This document shows, piece after piece, positions 27,650-38,215 of a stretch of DNA of 64,000 nucleotides. Position numbers and translations under genes: made by a program. Source of the stretch: Pyrocephalus nanus (lineage: Eukaryota > Chordata > Aves > Passeriformes > Tyrannidae). The stretch lies in NCBI GenBank assembly GCA_038380795.1, contig CM076266.1, forward strand, positions 32,066,145 through 32,130,144. Direction: 5' to 3'. The stretch's first letter is position 1; the number at the start of each line of letters is the position of its first letter. The notes beneath the pieces are model-generated. The model saw nothing but the letters and a program-made list of their open reading frames with translations, did not search any database and was not told the DNA's origin.

Positions 27650-27898
27650 GATTTTTTTTTAATTATTATTATTTTTTTCAGCTCATTTTACACCTTGTCT
27701 TTATTAAAAAAAATTTTGAATAAACTAAAAACTTTTATGCCACAGAAACCAAGGCGCCAGCAATTTCTTGGATCTTCCCATCTGTTCTTCTACTGAAGAA
27801 CTTTGCTTTCACAATTGCAGGTTGCTTGGGTAGCTTCCCCTTGTTCAGGGCTTTGTTTGTGTAGCATCAATGGCTCTGACCAATGCTGCCTTGTTTTT
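27650..27898 (-). pseudogene. Processed retrocopy fragment of an unidentified small-protein mRNA
   Basis: Read on the - strand, this block has a protein-like stretch, a stop codon (27735-27737), a 3' untranslated piece, an AATAAA signal (27700-27705) and then an A-rich tail (27650-27680) ending next to the tRNA-Gly gene. The coding part ends [26 protein letters not shown] (last residues before the stop: [10 protein letters not shown]) and is basic. Upstream the frame shifts: [12 protein letters not shown] is in one frame and the rest in another, and continuing the first frame hits TGA. It is 5'-truncated and disabled, hence a retropseudogene made by LINE machinery. I do not recognise the parent gene; a ribosomal or other abundant small basic protein is possible. 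Confidence 0.65.
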
Positions 27899-28710
27899 TA
27901 TGTAATTAAACTTTTTCTATTCACTTAAAAGTGTCTGTTCTCTCTCCAAATTGAAAATAGCACAGAACTTTTGGTTTCTTTTCAAGTGATAGTGTGTCAT
28001 GCCTACTTTTCCGAAGTAAATGTGTGAGAAAAGTAGATTTCAGATACTGTGAAGTTACTCAGCATAACTTGAGAAATGTAATTTGTGGATTTGCTTTTTT
28101 TACATTTTATTAAAATAATCTACAGATAACAGCACCTGAATATCCTGTATGTTACAGCACTCAGGAAGTTAAAAATTTATGATGAAATTCTGCCCTACTT
28201 CAATTTGCAGTGGTCATTAGCAGACCTGGAGATTTACTTCCATTCTGCCTGCCTTCTTATTAAAAAGAAATGTCATGGGCCAGCAGAGTGCTGATTGCTC
28301 CTGCTGTATCAGTTGCCTGCTACTAATGTTGGAAACATTGCTTTACTTTCCCATTATAGCTTGCTGAGTTTTGATCTGCAGGTAATAATTTTTGTTCACT
28401 CTAAGAGTAAACATGTCAGTAAGTTATTTTATAGATACTTGATTTGACTGGGATGCAGTTAGGTGAATGGAGAATTTGAGACAACGGGAAAGCTGAAGGT
28501 GAAGAGTTGAAGCTTGAATTCATGTGCATTGGTGAGAGTCATGTTCTTTCACTTTTCTATGGAGTGAAAGACATGTATGTAAATATTCAAAAATTGCAGT
28601 ATTCGTTGAAAGAAAAATTTTTTTATTTATTAGCTGCTGGTGGTTGGTGCTCCTGTCAGGATAAATTGATGGTTTTACTTTTAAGTTGGGTGGTGTGTTT
28701 GTTTATCCTT

Positions 28711-28738
28711 CCCCCCACCCCTCCCCCCCACCCCCCAC
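28711..28738. other. C-rich tract (G-quadruplex potential on - strand)
   Basis: A run of C5-C8 blocks separated by single A or T bases (CCCCCCACCCCTCCCCCCCCACCCCCC type). The complementary strand has at least four G-runs with one-base loops, which fits a stable G-quadruplex; the C strand could form an i-motif. It lies in intron 1 between the retrocopy and the sense CR1. No function can be assigned. Confidence 0.6.
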
Positions 28739-28937
28739 TTTTCCTTTTCTGTTTTCCTCCCCAGTTTGTGCTGTCAGGGAAAAGCTTTCTTGTGTCTTGT
28801 TCTTCAAATAATGTCAGTACAAACAAGATAAAATTATCTGTGCCTTATTATGCCGTTTAATATCTGGACTCATCAGCTGTTTGCTTCTGTGCCATCTATT
28901 CTAGGAAATTAATCTAGAGGATGAGTGTTTAGTATTT

Positions 28938-29402
28938 GGACATTACCTGTTGGAGTGAGTCCAGAGGAGGTCCACAAAATTTATCAGAGGGATGGAGAAA
29001 CTCTATTATGAGGAAATGCTGAGAGAATTGGATAGTTCAGCCTGGAAAAGAGAAGGCTTTGAGGTGACCTAATTGCGACCTTCTAGTGCCTGAAGGGAGC
29101 CTACAACAGAGATGGAGAGAGGCTATTTACAAGGGCATGTAGTGACAGGACAAGGGGAATGGCTTCAAACTGAAAGAGCGGAGGTTTAGATTAGATATTG
29201 GGAAAAAATTCTTTACTGTGAGGGTGGTGAGGCACTGGAACAGGTTGCCCAGGGAACAGATGCCCCATTCCTGAGGTGTTCAAGGCCAGACTGGATGGAG
29301 TTCTGAGCAACCTGGTCTAGTTGAAGGTGTTCTGTCCAGACCAGGGGGTTGGAACTAGAGGAGCTTCAAGGTCCCCCTCTGAGCAAAACCATTCTATGAT
29401 TC
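28938..29402 (+). mobile_element. CR1 LINE, 5'-truncated copy, sense to SLC4A7
   Basis: About 465 bases of CR1 in the + orientation, from GGACATTACCTGTTGGAG to the terminal CCATTCTATGATTC. Internally it matches the - strand copy at 27007-27560 almost base for base in long blocks, for example through the section reading TTTAGATTAGATATTGGG. It has a small deletion where the other copy reads AGCTGTGGCTG. It belongs to the same or a closely related CR1 subfamily. Confidence 0.93.
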
Positions 29403-32400
29403 AACATACCTGTACAAGTGATTGTAAAGCATTTAAACATATGGCAAGTGATGAGGAATATGTTGTAAAGTGAGCGGGTTTGAATTTAGAAAATCATCCT
29501 CATCCTTCTGCGTGTGTGTACATACCACATGTCCCCACCCCTCCCAAAAAAAGAAAACCAAAGAGTAAAAACTCACCCCCCTCAAACTCCTCAAAATCAA
29601 ATCACCCAACCCCCCCCAGCCTAGCTCACTGCCATTTCTGTGCTGACCTCATGCTCATACATGTTGGAGTGAAATCTGGGGGGATTCTGTTTGAACATGG
29701 TCAGTATCATCCCTTTCTCTTTACTGAGGAATGTGTGTGAGTACAGGAATGAGTACTCAAAAGCTTTACACACATCTCTTGTTGTTCTGCTTGTTTAATG
29801 TATGCAGATCAGGGCCATGGGGTGATTAATGAAGTAGTACATAGTACGGTGGAAAGCATAGTAATCTCACTGTTAATGAGGATTATAAATTTCAGTGTTA
29901 TCCTCTCTAGAGAGTAAGTTCTCAGCTGTCCAAATGATGTGTAATTGTGTAATGCCGGGAGGGCTTAAACTAGTGATCTGCCTCATGCTTGCTCGCAGCA
30001 TCCCAATGGCTTCTGCCAGCTCTGTTGCAATGTGCTGTGAAACCCAAGAGTCCACTACTGGGACAATACACCAGAGAATATCTGCACAGAATACATCTTT
30101 TTTTTCTTACTCTTTCCTTTTTTTCCGGAAACACCCTGTTCCATGTGTACGTGCCGATACAAACTGAGGCAAGCTGAAGCGTGCTCTGCAAATGTATGCC
30201 TTGGGAAGCAGCTGCTACGTAGAAATTTTTTTCTGAAAAATACTTGAAGGCAGTCAAACTTTTGGATTTCATGGCTAGTTTTAGTTCATTAAATGATGAG
30301 CCACTGCCTGCAGAACACAGAAGCCCCTGTGTTCTCTTGCTTAAGTAATAACGTCTCCTTGGAGGTATACCTTATATTAAATTTCTGTGTAATAAGAGAC
30401 TTCTAGGAAGCTCTTTTTCTTCATACGAGTTAGTAGGTTCCCATTTAATAAGAAGCTGAACAAAACCATCCAAAGAGGTATTTGATATACTAACATTAGA
30501 CTGTGTCATACAACTTACCCCTGAATCATCTTAATCCCCTGGCACCTTGCCTCCCTCCTGATTTCCCCATGACCTGGGCCAGACTTACCCCCTCCAAAAT
30601 AAAGCCTCATTTAGAAGTATTGTGTTGCTGTCTCATAAGTATTTCTTGTTTTTTATAGTCTTTTCTAAAGAGAGGTGCTTTGAGTTTGTTAAATGCTGCC
30701 CTTTCAGATGCATGAAGAAAGGTAGCAGTGAACCTCGGTTGTTTTTTTGGGGGCTGCAGTGTTTGAAAAGATGGTTGTAGAATCATAGAATAACTCGAGT
30801 TGGAAGGGACCCACTGAGGTCACCAAGTCCAGCTCCATGCTCTTAATTTATTCATATACAGAAGGACTGAGTTTGGATTATGGGTGTAATTGGTAACACC
30901 CCAATCCTCACCCCCCAAAACAGGATTTTAAAGTATCAGTTGAAACCTCATACTAGATCTACCAGTGTACAGGGCTAGATGTGTGGGTATGTCAGTTTGG
31001 CCTCTTTGCAAGCAAAGAAACGCTCAGTCTCCTTGTGCTCATATCTGGTTCTGCCCGATAGCAACTGGGCTGGAGCTCATGTGGTAAATCCTGCTGAGAG
31101 CTCAGTCCTGCTTACTGCAGCTGCTTTAAATGTCCTACCATTTCAGAATGGCAGATTAACTTTGCCTGCTAGACACTCTGCAGACCCTGCAGTAAGGCAG
31201 TTCACTGCCACTTCATGATGGACTGGGATTATAGTTCTGTATCGCTTGTGAAAAGATGAAAAGACCTAGGAGCTCAAAAAAATATTTCTTTTTTGTCTGA
31301 ATAAGTGATACATACTCTTTTGGACCCGTCTTTCAAAAATGTGCTTTTATAGACTGAGATAAGATCAAATAAGTGTAGCTTGAAGAGGTATAAAGGTGAA
31401 AATTAAGGATAGATTGATAAACTGTATGTTTCCTGATAGATACTTATGTTTCTTTTTATTTAAAAAGTCCTCATACACTTCATAGAGATTCTTTTGCAGC
31501 ATAAATCATATGGTTATAATACTGCTGCAGCACAAATAGTTCTGCTGAGTTCTCAGTGTTGTCACTGAACGTGTTTGAGGATGTGATACTTTTGAAAATA
31601 TTTGCCTACAGTTTGTTTTAGAATACTTCTGTAGTTAAACATGTTAAGACAGTTGCAGTTTGAAGTTGCTGTGTTCTCCATTTAATGTGAAGCTTTTTCC
31701 TGATATTTATTCTTAGGGAAGAGCAGATGTTTATCCACAAAGTATTTTGGTGTAGGACTTAAAAGACAAAACCTTCCATCTGTTTGAAAAAAACACATTT
31801 ATATTTTGGAGTGTTGGATTTTTCAGAGTTGTTGGCTCTTCATGAACACGTTCTTTGCTTTCTACTTTTTAAAAAATGAATAAAGCTTTTGAGTGTTTTT
31901 GCTTGTTTGTTTGTTCGAAGATTGAGGGACTGTTAACTAGGAATTGGTTGACTACAGACTGTAAAGAGATTTCAGTAAGTTGCTTCAGAGAGGTGGGGTT
32001 TTTTTGTAAGTTTCCAAACCAAGCAAGTATTCTTTCCCAAACTTATAAAAATAATAATTAAAAAAAAATCAAAATCAAAGCTGTGATTCCCACCCAAAGG
32101 AATAGACAGCCTCTTTTCCCCTTCATACACCCACTCCCAACCTAAACAAACCATCTTTTTGTACTTGTAGCAGTTGAATTACTTCTAGTATGGATTTATG
32201 CTAAGGAACAATGCATTGGAATATGGATGAGTCAGGACACAATTCAGCAGAGCTGTTTCAGTATTCATCTGTGCAGGTGAAAAAGTGTATGTATCTGTGC
32301 TCTGCATTAGGAAAGAACAGGTTTGATTTAGGATACGCAGTTGAGAAGACAGCAGTAAGAGTTAGGGTCTCTGATAGTTTTGTCGTTGTGCTTCCTGTAT

Positions 32401-33454
32401 GGATCATTTAGTTTATGGTCATTTGTGTATGGCAGCAGAGAGACCTTCAATAGCTTGGAAGTGAAAAGATGCATACATATCTTGGAGTGAACATATATTT
32501 ATGAGTAGAAACAAACTACTTTAAAACTCTTGTCAGCATTATCTGAGAATACTTTTTTTTTAGTCTATGAATTATTGAACTATTAGTCTAGTCCATAATT
32601 TTCTGGACTGAGACAGTGAGAGGAACTGAATGTGGCCTTCTATTTCTCTATACAGTCTTCACAGTTGCACAGTGTGGCTGGTGGTATTTGCACCAAGCTT
32701 ATGAACAGTATGTTACTTGTTTAATTTTTTCAAGTTCGTTTGTTGGGATGGCACCAGTCCAGCTTCATTACTAGAGTTTTCGTCGGACAAGAAGTAAGAG
32801 TGAAAGAAGAAAAAAGAACAAGGAAGGCAGTGGCATGTCATGAAGGTTAAGTTATGGATAACACCTTAAAGAGCCAGTTTTCCCATGCATTTTTTCATGG
32901 GACAAGGAGATTAAGGTATGCGAGGGATGAAGAGGGAAAGAGTGAAAAGAAGCTCTGAATTTTATCTGCTGGAGCGAAGGTTGCATTTTTCTAAGGCTGG
33001 CTTAAGCGAGGAAAATGTACTGCTACTTGCATCATACCTGGAACAGAGAGCCATCTTACACTCAGGGGAGAGACATGAGGTTAATTGCAGCTAATAGCAA
33101 GGCTTTTTTACCTCTTCAACAGGAAAACAAATAAATGAGGGATTTTCTTTTTAGGAAGCCTGGTTTATTTTGTCAAACAAGAATATATGGCTTGTGTAAA
33201 AAAACCCACCTGCTTTAGAATGGATATTCAGTGAAAGGTTGATAATGCAGCAATAAACACACTTAGCAGATGTTTGACTTCTGGGTTGTTCTGTTCTGGG
33301 ACCTGAGGTACAAATGTGTTTTCATTTTGTAGTGCTAATGAAATCTTGGATCAGAGCAGAAATATTATCTTGAAGCTGTTCTTAGCAGCTGCTGATGCAG
33401 AAAATGTTAAGTCTGGAACTCTGTTTCAGCTCCTTTTTTGGTATTCTCTGAGCT
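29403..33454 (+). other. SLC4A7 intron 1, middle part
   Basis: AT-rich intron sequence between the sense CR1 and the candidate alternative exon. A C-rich stretch lies around 29525-29620. The only other supported element is a CR1 tip at 30778-30845. No exon or RNA gene is supported. Confidence 0.5.
30778..30845 (-). mobile_element. CR1 LINE 3'-tip fragment
   Basis: TAGAATCATAGAATAACTCGAGTTGGAAGGGACCC followed by GTCACCAAGTCCAGCTCC is the reverse complement of a CR1 3' end. About 68 bases remain. It represents another independent truncated insertion in intron 1. Confidence 0.85.
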
Positions 33455-33692
33455 GGAATTGAAGGCACGCCGTCTTGCCCATTCTGCTGCTGTGCGACCC
33501 TGCGGTAGCTGTAATCAGTGGCCAGGGAGATGAGAGACTGGAGCGGGAGCGATTGGCTGGGGAGCAATTTCCCGGAGTACATCTGTGTCAAGCAGAGCGA
33601 GCTAAAGCAGTCATGTATGCGCAGGCTCTGATCTCTCGGGAGGTTCATTACAGGGTCTCGTACAAGGGCATTCTCCGCTTCTGCACATCAGC
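33455..33692 (+). promoter_or_regulatory. SLC4A7: Candidate alternative promoter / 5' leader in intron 1
   Basis: A local patch of about 250 bases stands out from the AT-rich intron by its GC content and repeated CpG. It has an inverted CCAAT box (GATTGGCT near 33550) and leads directly into the candidate start codon at 33693. Mammalian SLC4A7 is known to have a second first exon giving a different short N terminus, and this position between exons 1 and 2 is where such an exon is expected. The leader carries two upstream ATGs (33613 and 33617); the first opens a frame that overlaps the candidate start and continues to 33756. Assignment as promoter is inference. Confidence 0.45.
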
Positions 33693-33728
33693 ATGGAAGA
33701 AGCTCGTCAAGGGAAGAAAATGCAACCT
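33693..33728 (+). CDS. SLC4A7: Candidate SLC4A7 alternative first coding exon (1b)
   Basis: ATG in a strong context (A at -3, G at +4) opens 12 codons, MEEARQGKKMQP, ending exactly in phase 0 at CCT|gtatgt. Joining to exon 2 gives ...KKMQP-GHDEEAVVD. Mammalian NBCn1 has an alternative N terminus starting MERFRLEKKLP before the same GPDEEAVVD junction; the bird peptide shares ME at the start, R at position 5, KK at about 9 and P at the end. Phase, position, splice site and the surrounding CpG-rich patch agree, but the peptide is short and similarity is modest, so this is a candidate. An out-of-frame upstream ORF overlaps it. If real, it would give a cotransporter lacking the MEEERAGEQMRPLLTT start, probably under separate tissue control. 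Confidence 0.55.
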
Positions 33729-36700
33729 GTATGTAAATAGCAGCTGTATAACTTAATAATGGCTCAGACGTGCTTTGGTGCAAGTGATACGTAGCAGCTG
33801 TGTCTCAGAAGGGTGTGCTACCTTAGACTCACCAGTTGTGGAGGAAATTTTTGAAAGATCTGGTGATAGAAATAATACTTTAAATAGAGATTATTGTATT
33901 ATGGAAGATATTTGCTGTGTTGTTGGAATTGCTTAATCATAGTAACCAGCTTAATTCAGGAAGAAAACATACTTACTTTTACAATTGTGAGAGCATACTA
34001 CCAGATTTTGAGAGTGGTTCAGTGTTTTGTGTTGGATTATTGTTTTTTTTTTTTATTTTGCATTATTTTGAGTCAGCCTTTCTAATTTGAAGGTTATCAG
34101 CTGTGGCTTTGAGTGATTCTGTGCCAGTGCAGCAGGAATGTTTCTGTTAGTGAATCTTGAAATAATCTATTGATTGTTCTTTTTTGATTAAAAAAAAAAA
34201 AGGGAGGGGAACTTAATGAGCTGTGTAACTGAGGTAAAATGATCCTGGAGATAGCATTTTCTTCAGTTCTTAGTGGCACAGATAAACTCCATTTGTGGGG
34301 ATTTGTATAATGAAGCAGTGAATTCTAGTATTGGTACTACAAGCTATTGCTTAGCACTTGTATGGGTTGTTGTTACCACTGCCATGTAACTGCAATGCAG
34401 TGTTGTAACAAGGTTTACTACTTTAAGAGTTTCCTGGAAACTAAAACTTATGGAATGGAATTTTCCTAAGCTGTAAAGCTTTACAGATTCCTGAATTATT
34501 TTATATAAAGTTTATAAAAAGACAAGTTAATTTTCTATTTCCTTGTGTGAGCATAAGAAATAAGAGTTTGATTTAGACATGTTAAAATGCATCAGACTGC
34601 AGTGGCCTTTTGTTTGTAAGGATCTCTGTAGAACAGGAATCAATTTTTGATTTTCATTACGGTGCTGCTTTCAGTTCTGGACGCAGCACTCTTATCAAGC
34701 ATGCATATGCTTAGAAGACCAGGTAAAGATACGAGGTGACTCATTATAAGGATTCTGGTACTTCTGCGTTTTTAATTGTAATTTCAGAAATTTAAGTGAA
34801 TGGAGATATGGATTTTTTTTTTTTAATGAACTTTAGTCCTGTGAGGCAGTGATAAAAAAGAACTTTGTAAAATAGCTACTATAATATTAGATATGCAATT
34901 TGATATCTTGTGTTGGATTGGTGACATTATTTGCTAAGATTATGCATGGGGGTAAATTTTCTGGCTTGCAGGACACTCAGGTTGAATTCAAATGGGCTTC
35001 TAATTTTAATCAAATATTCACTTGTGTTTTAGTCACACTTTTCTAGGAAATAAGCCATCCTTTCTTCTTGCGTGTGTTCTGATCCAGGTTTTTTTATGAA
35101 TTACTGTGGTGTGCCATAGCCATTCACAATTGTGACCAGTCTCTTGTCAGTGTTATGCTTCCTTTTCTTTCTGACTTTTTCTCACAATTTCATGTTCTGG
35201 TCAGATTAACACAGACATTTTGTTTACTATCCAGAGATGTGTTTGATTTGTCTGGGATGGGACATGGCTTCTCTTGCAGGTTGTGGTGCTCAGTGTCACC
35301 CTGGCTGGAGTAACACCTGCTAGAAGTACTGAGATAAAACTACTTATAAACATTAGATTTCAGTGGTACAAGAAGCAAAACATTACCATGTTTAGAATCA
35401 TTTTTCCTGAAAGGGTTTGGGTTTTGTGGTGTTTTTAAAGTAGCACATGTACACATCTTTACTGCCATCCACATAGAGTTTTGGAAAGTAAAAGTAAAAT
35501 GCAACTTGCGGAGAGTCTGTCTGAAGTCTGTTTATGTCTGTTGGACATGCTCGTCCAAACAAGGGTTGTATAGCTGCTGTGTTTTTTCTAGGTCTCCTAG
35601 AAGCAGATTGGTCAGATGTATTTAGTAGGGTAAGCTGAGCAGCTAATTAGAGGATTAGTAGGCTAGAAAAACTTGTCTTAAGTATTTCTAACCTCTTCCG
35701 TTATTTCTGTGGTCTTGCTGAAATCTAAATGTTAAACCTACAGGCGAGGCTCTGAGGATTGCTTTGATTTGATGGATCTTCATTTACATGTGAGGATTGT
35801 TGTATACTATAGTAATTGTATAACCACAGATAAAATTCATAAGAAAACAGGGTGTGTGTGGTGACACTAAAGCCATTGAGCTGTACTGGAGTCTTTCCTG
35901 TAGTGCTTCAGCAATACACTGCTAGGATAGTAGTGAAAAAAAAAATCTGGAAAGCAGCTGTTCCTGTGCAAATGAGACCATAGAAAATACAACCAAGGGG
36001 GAACCCATCAATATGGTATGCTTCTTATTTTAAACCTGGCAAGTGTTCTGTTTGTGAATTATTATTAATTGTGCTCTCATCCGTATATATTTAGAGGGCA
36101 AGGCCAGCTAAAAATTGCACTATGACAAAATGAGACAGGGCTCATTTATATTTGGTGCATTTTCCCTTGACTGTTAGGTTGATGTGCTTGATTTAGAACT
36201 GGTAGTGTTTCATCACTCTGGCAACTTCTGTAGATACAGTATTGCTGTGTAGAGGCTGTGCCCAAAGAACTTCAAATGCATCTATAGGATCGCTTGTGCA
36301 GTTCAGCTAAAGAGTATTTAATGAACTGGGCAATACCTTCACTTACTGTTATTTAGAAAGAACTTTTAATTTTTCATATCCTGGCTGTCCTTAAAGGAGG
36401 CAGCAACCAGAGATGCCTGCCCTCCTGCCCACCGTGGGCTCGTCTTACTTCTGGTTTAAAAGCAGACTCAGTCTGAAAGAGAAGAAAAACAATATATTTA
36501 GAACTAACCAAGTGCTGCTGTTAGTCATTCCTGCAGGTAAACCATGTCAGAAAGTCCTTTCTAATTTACTTGCTCTTAACTGAGGTTTCTCAGTGCTGTG
36601 GATGAGTAGCAGTGGGAGAGCTATAGGGTAGACCTGATGATTGTCTGAGGTAGAATGATTGTCCTTGAACTCTTCGTACAGTAATCAAAGATGGCCTTAT

Positions 36701-37999
36701 CAAATATATTTTTCTGGTTTGCTTTGTTATCACTTTCAGGGTTGCTGTCCCTGGTAGCCTTATCTTCTAATTTTGTAGGACTAGAACACTGGTCTTGTCT
36801 GTCCCCCCCCCCGCCTCTTCTCCCCTTCCCAAAATACTAGTGCTTATTAACTTGCAGTTCCAGAAGGTTGAATGGATAGAGAGGAGTCTGTATGTGCATT
36901 CTGTAAACTGGGAATGTATTTTATTTCCTGACTACATGGAGTATTATATGCACTCAGAACAGAAATGGAGGCTTTTGAAACAGACCACTTGGGAAATGTG
37001 GCTGTGAAAATGAATAATGAATTACCCTGCTGGTTCTTAATTATTCTGAACAATATATTTCAATAGCTGTGTAACAAAGCAAATTAGTTAGTGTATCTAT
37101 CTATGAAAATTGTCAGTTTTAAAAGATTTTTATACATACATATACATACTTGGATACAGTTGCAAACTGAAGTTTTGTAGTTCCTCCTTACTTGTCTTTG
37201 AGATATACAGGCAAAATGAAGGTTTTAATTTTTTTTTTTTTATGTTAAATCTTTATTTTTGAAGCAGAGCAGTATTGGAAGTCTTCTGTTATTTATTTTT
37301 TTTTTTTTTTTTGTTTGATTTGATCACTGGAGCCTTCCTTGATGGCTGTCTTCTGACTGCAGATCCAACAAAGGAGGGCTGATAATAAAACAAAAATCCT
37401 GCTTAGGCTATGCTTCCTAGGTTTAGGTCAAGCCCCTGTTTATAACTCCTTCTGTTCAGACTCATTGCTGTAGGCCTCTACTATTGGGTGGATGGTTTGG
37501 TCCAGCTTCACTGCTCTCCTTTGTACTGATCATGAAAGAAGAGCAGTATATGAAGAGCAAAGTGCACTGTGCATAAATTCTCATGTGATGTTGATCTTAG
37601 TTGGTAAATCTACAGTAGCATGGTATATAGATTTGCTAGTTGGGTCTGTAAGCAGTGTGCCCTCCTGCTTTGGGAGGAATGGTTTGTTGGTGCCACATTC
37701 CAGCCTAAGAGCTAAATCCTATCTGCCAGATCTGGTGTCTCTACAAAAGCGGAGGTGTGTTCATGGGTTCTTGTGGGAAGGAGGGGGGAAAATTACTTGC
37801 TTTCTCTTCAAGTCAGGGAGGTTGGGTTATGTATGTATGTAGGTTCACTGTGATGGTGTAGGCAGTTGTATTAGAATATTATTAAAATAATAATTATTAA
37901 ACTCTTGGCCAAGGACAGATGTATCAGGGAAAAGAGTAGATATGAATACACGCCCCTCTCCCCCTGCCCTGAGTTGGGCTTAGTTGTTTGTATTTCTTT

Positions 38000-38110
38000 T
38001 TTTTTTTTTTTAAATTGGTTGGTTTTGTTCTTGTTTGTTTTTAAAATGGTTTTGTTTGTTTGTTTGTTTTAATTGGTTGTGGTGTTTTTTGTTTTGGTTT
38101 TAGTTTTTTT
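38000..38110. repeat. T/TTTG low-complexity tract
   Basis: Dominated by T with repeated TTTG/TTGG units, including three consecutive TTTG copies near 38052-38070. It is simple sequence in intron 1 just before a G-rich cluster. Confidence 0.8.
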
Positions 38111-38189
38111 TCCCTTCATTTTCACCTACTTCAGTAAATGCTGCAGTGAAGCTTCTTTGTAGCATGAAAGTGGTAATGTAAATTTTTTT

Positions 38190-38215
38190 GGGGGGAGGGG
38201 GGTGAGGGAAGAGGG
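38190..38215 (+). other. Putative G-quadruplex motif
   Basis: G6, G6, G3 and G3 runs separated by loops of one to five bases fit the usual G-quadruplex rule on the + (sense, hence pre-mRNA) strand. Function is unknown. Confidence 0.6.

Noticed and set aside
27411..27662. Open frames on both strands over the CR1/tRNA junction
   Set aside because: They run through the CR1 remnant into the tRNA-Gly gene and so cannot be real proteins.
33475..33756. 93-codon + strand open frame
   Set aside because: No homology visible; it is out of frame with the candidate exon 1b peptide and is better explained as leader plus overlapping upstream ORF.
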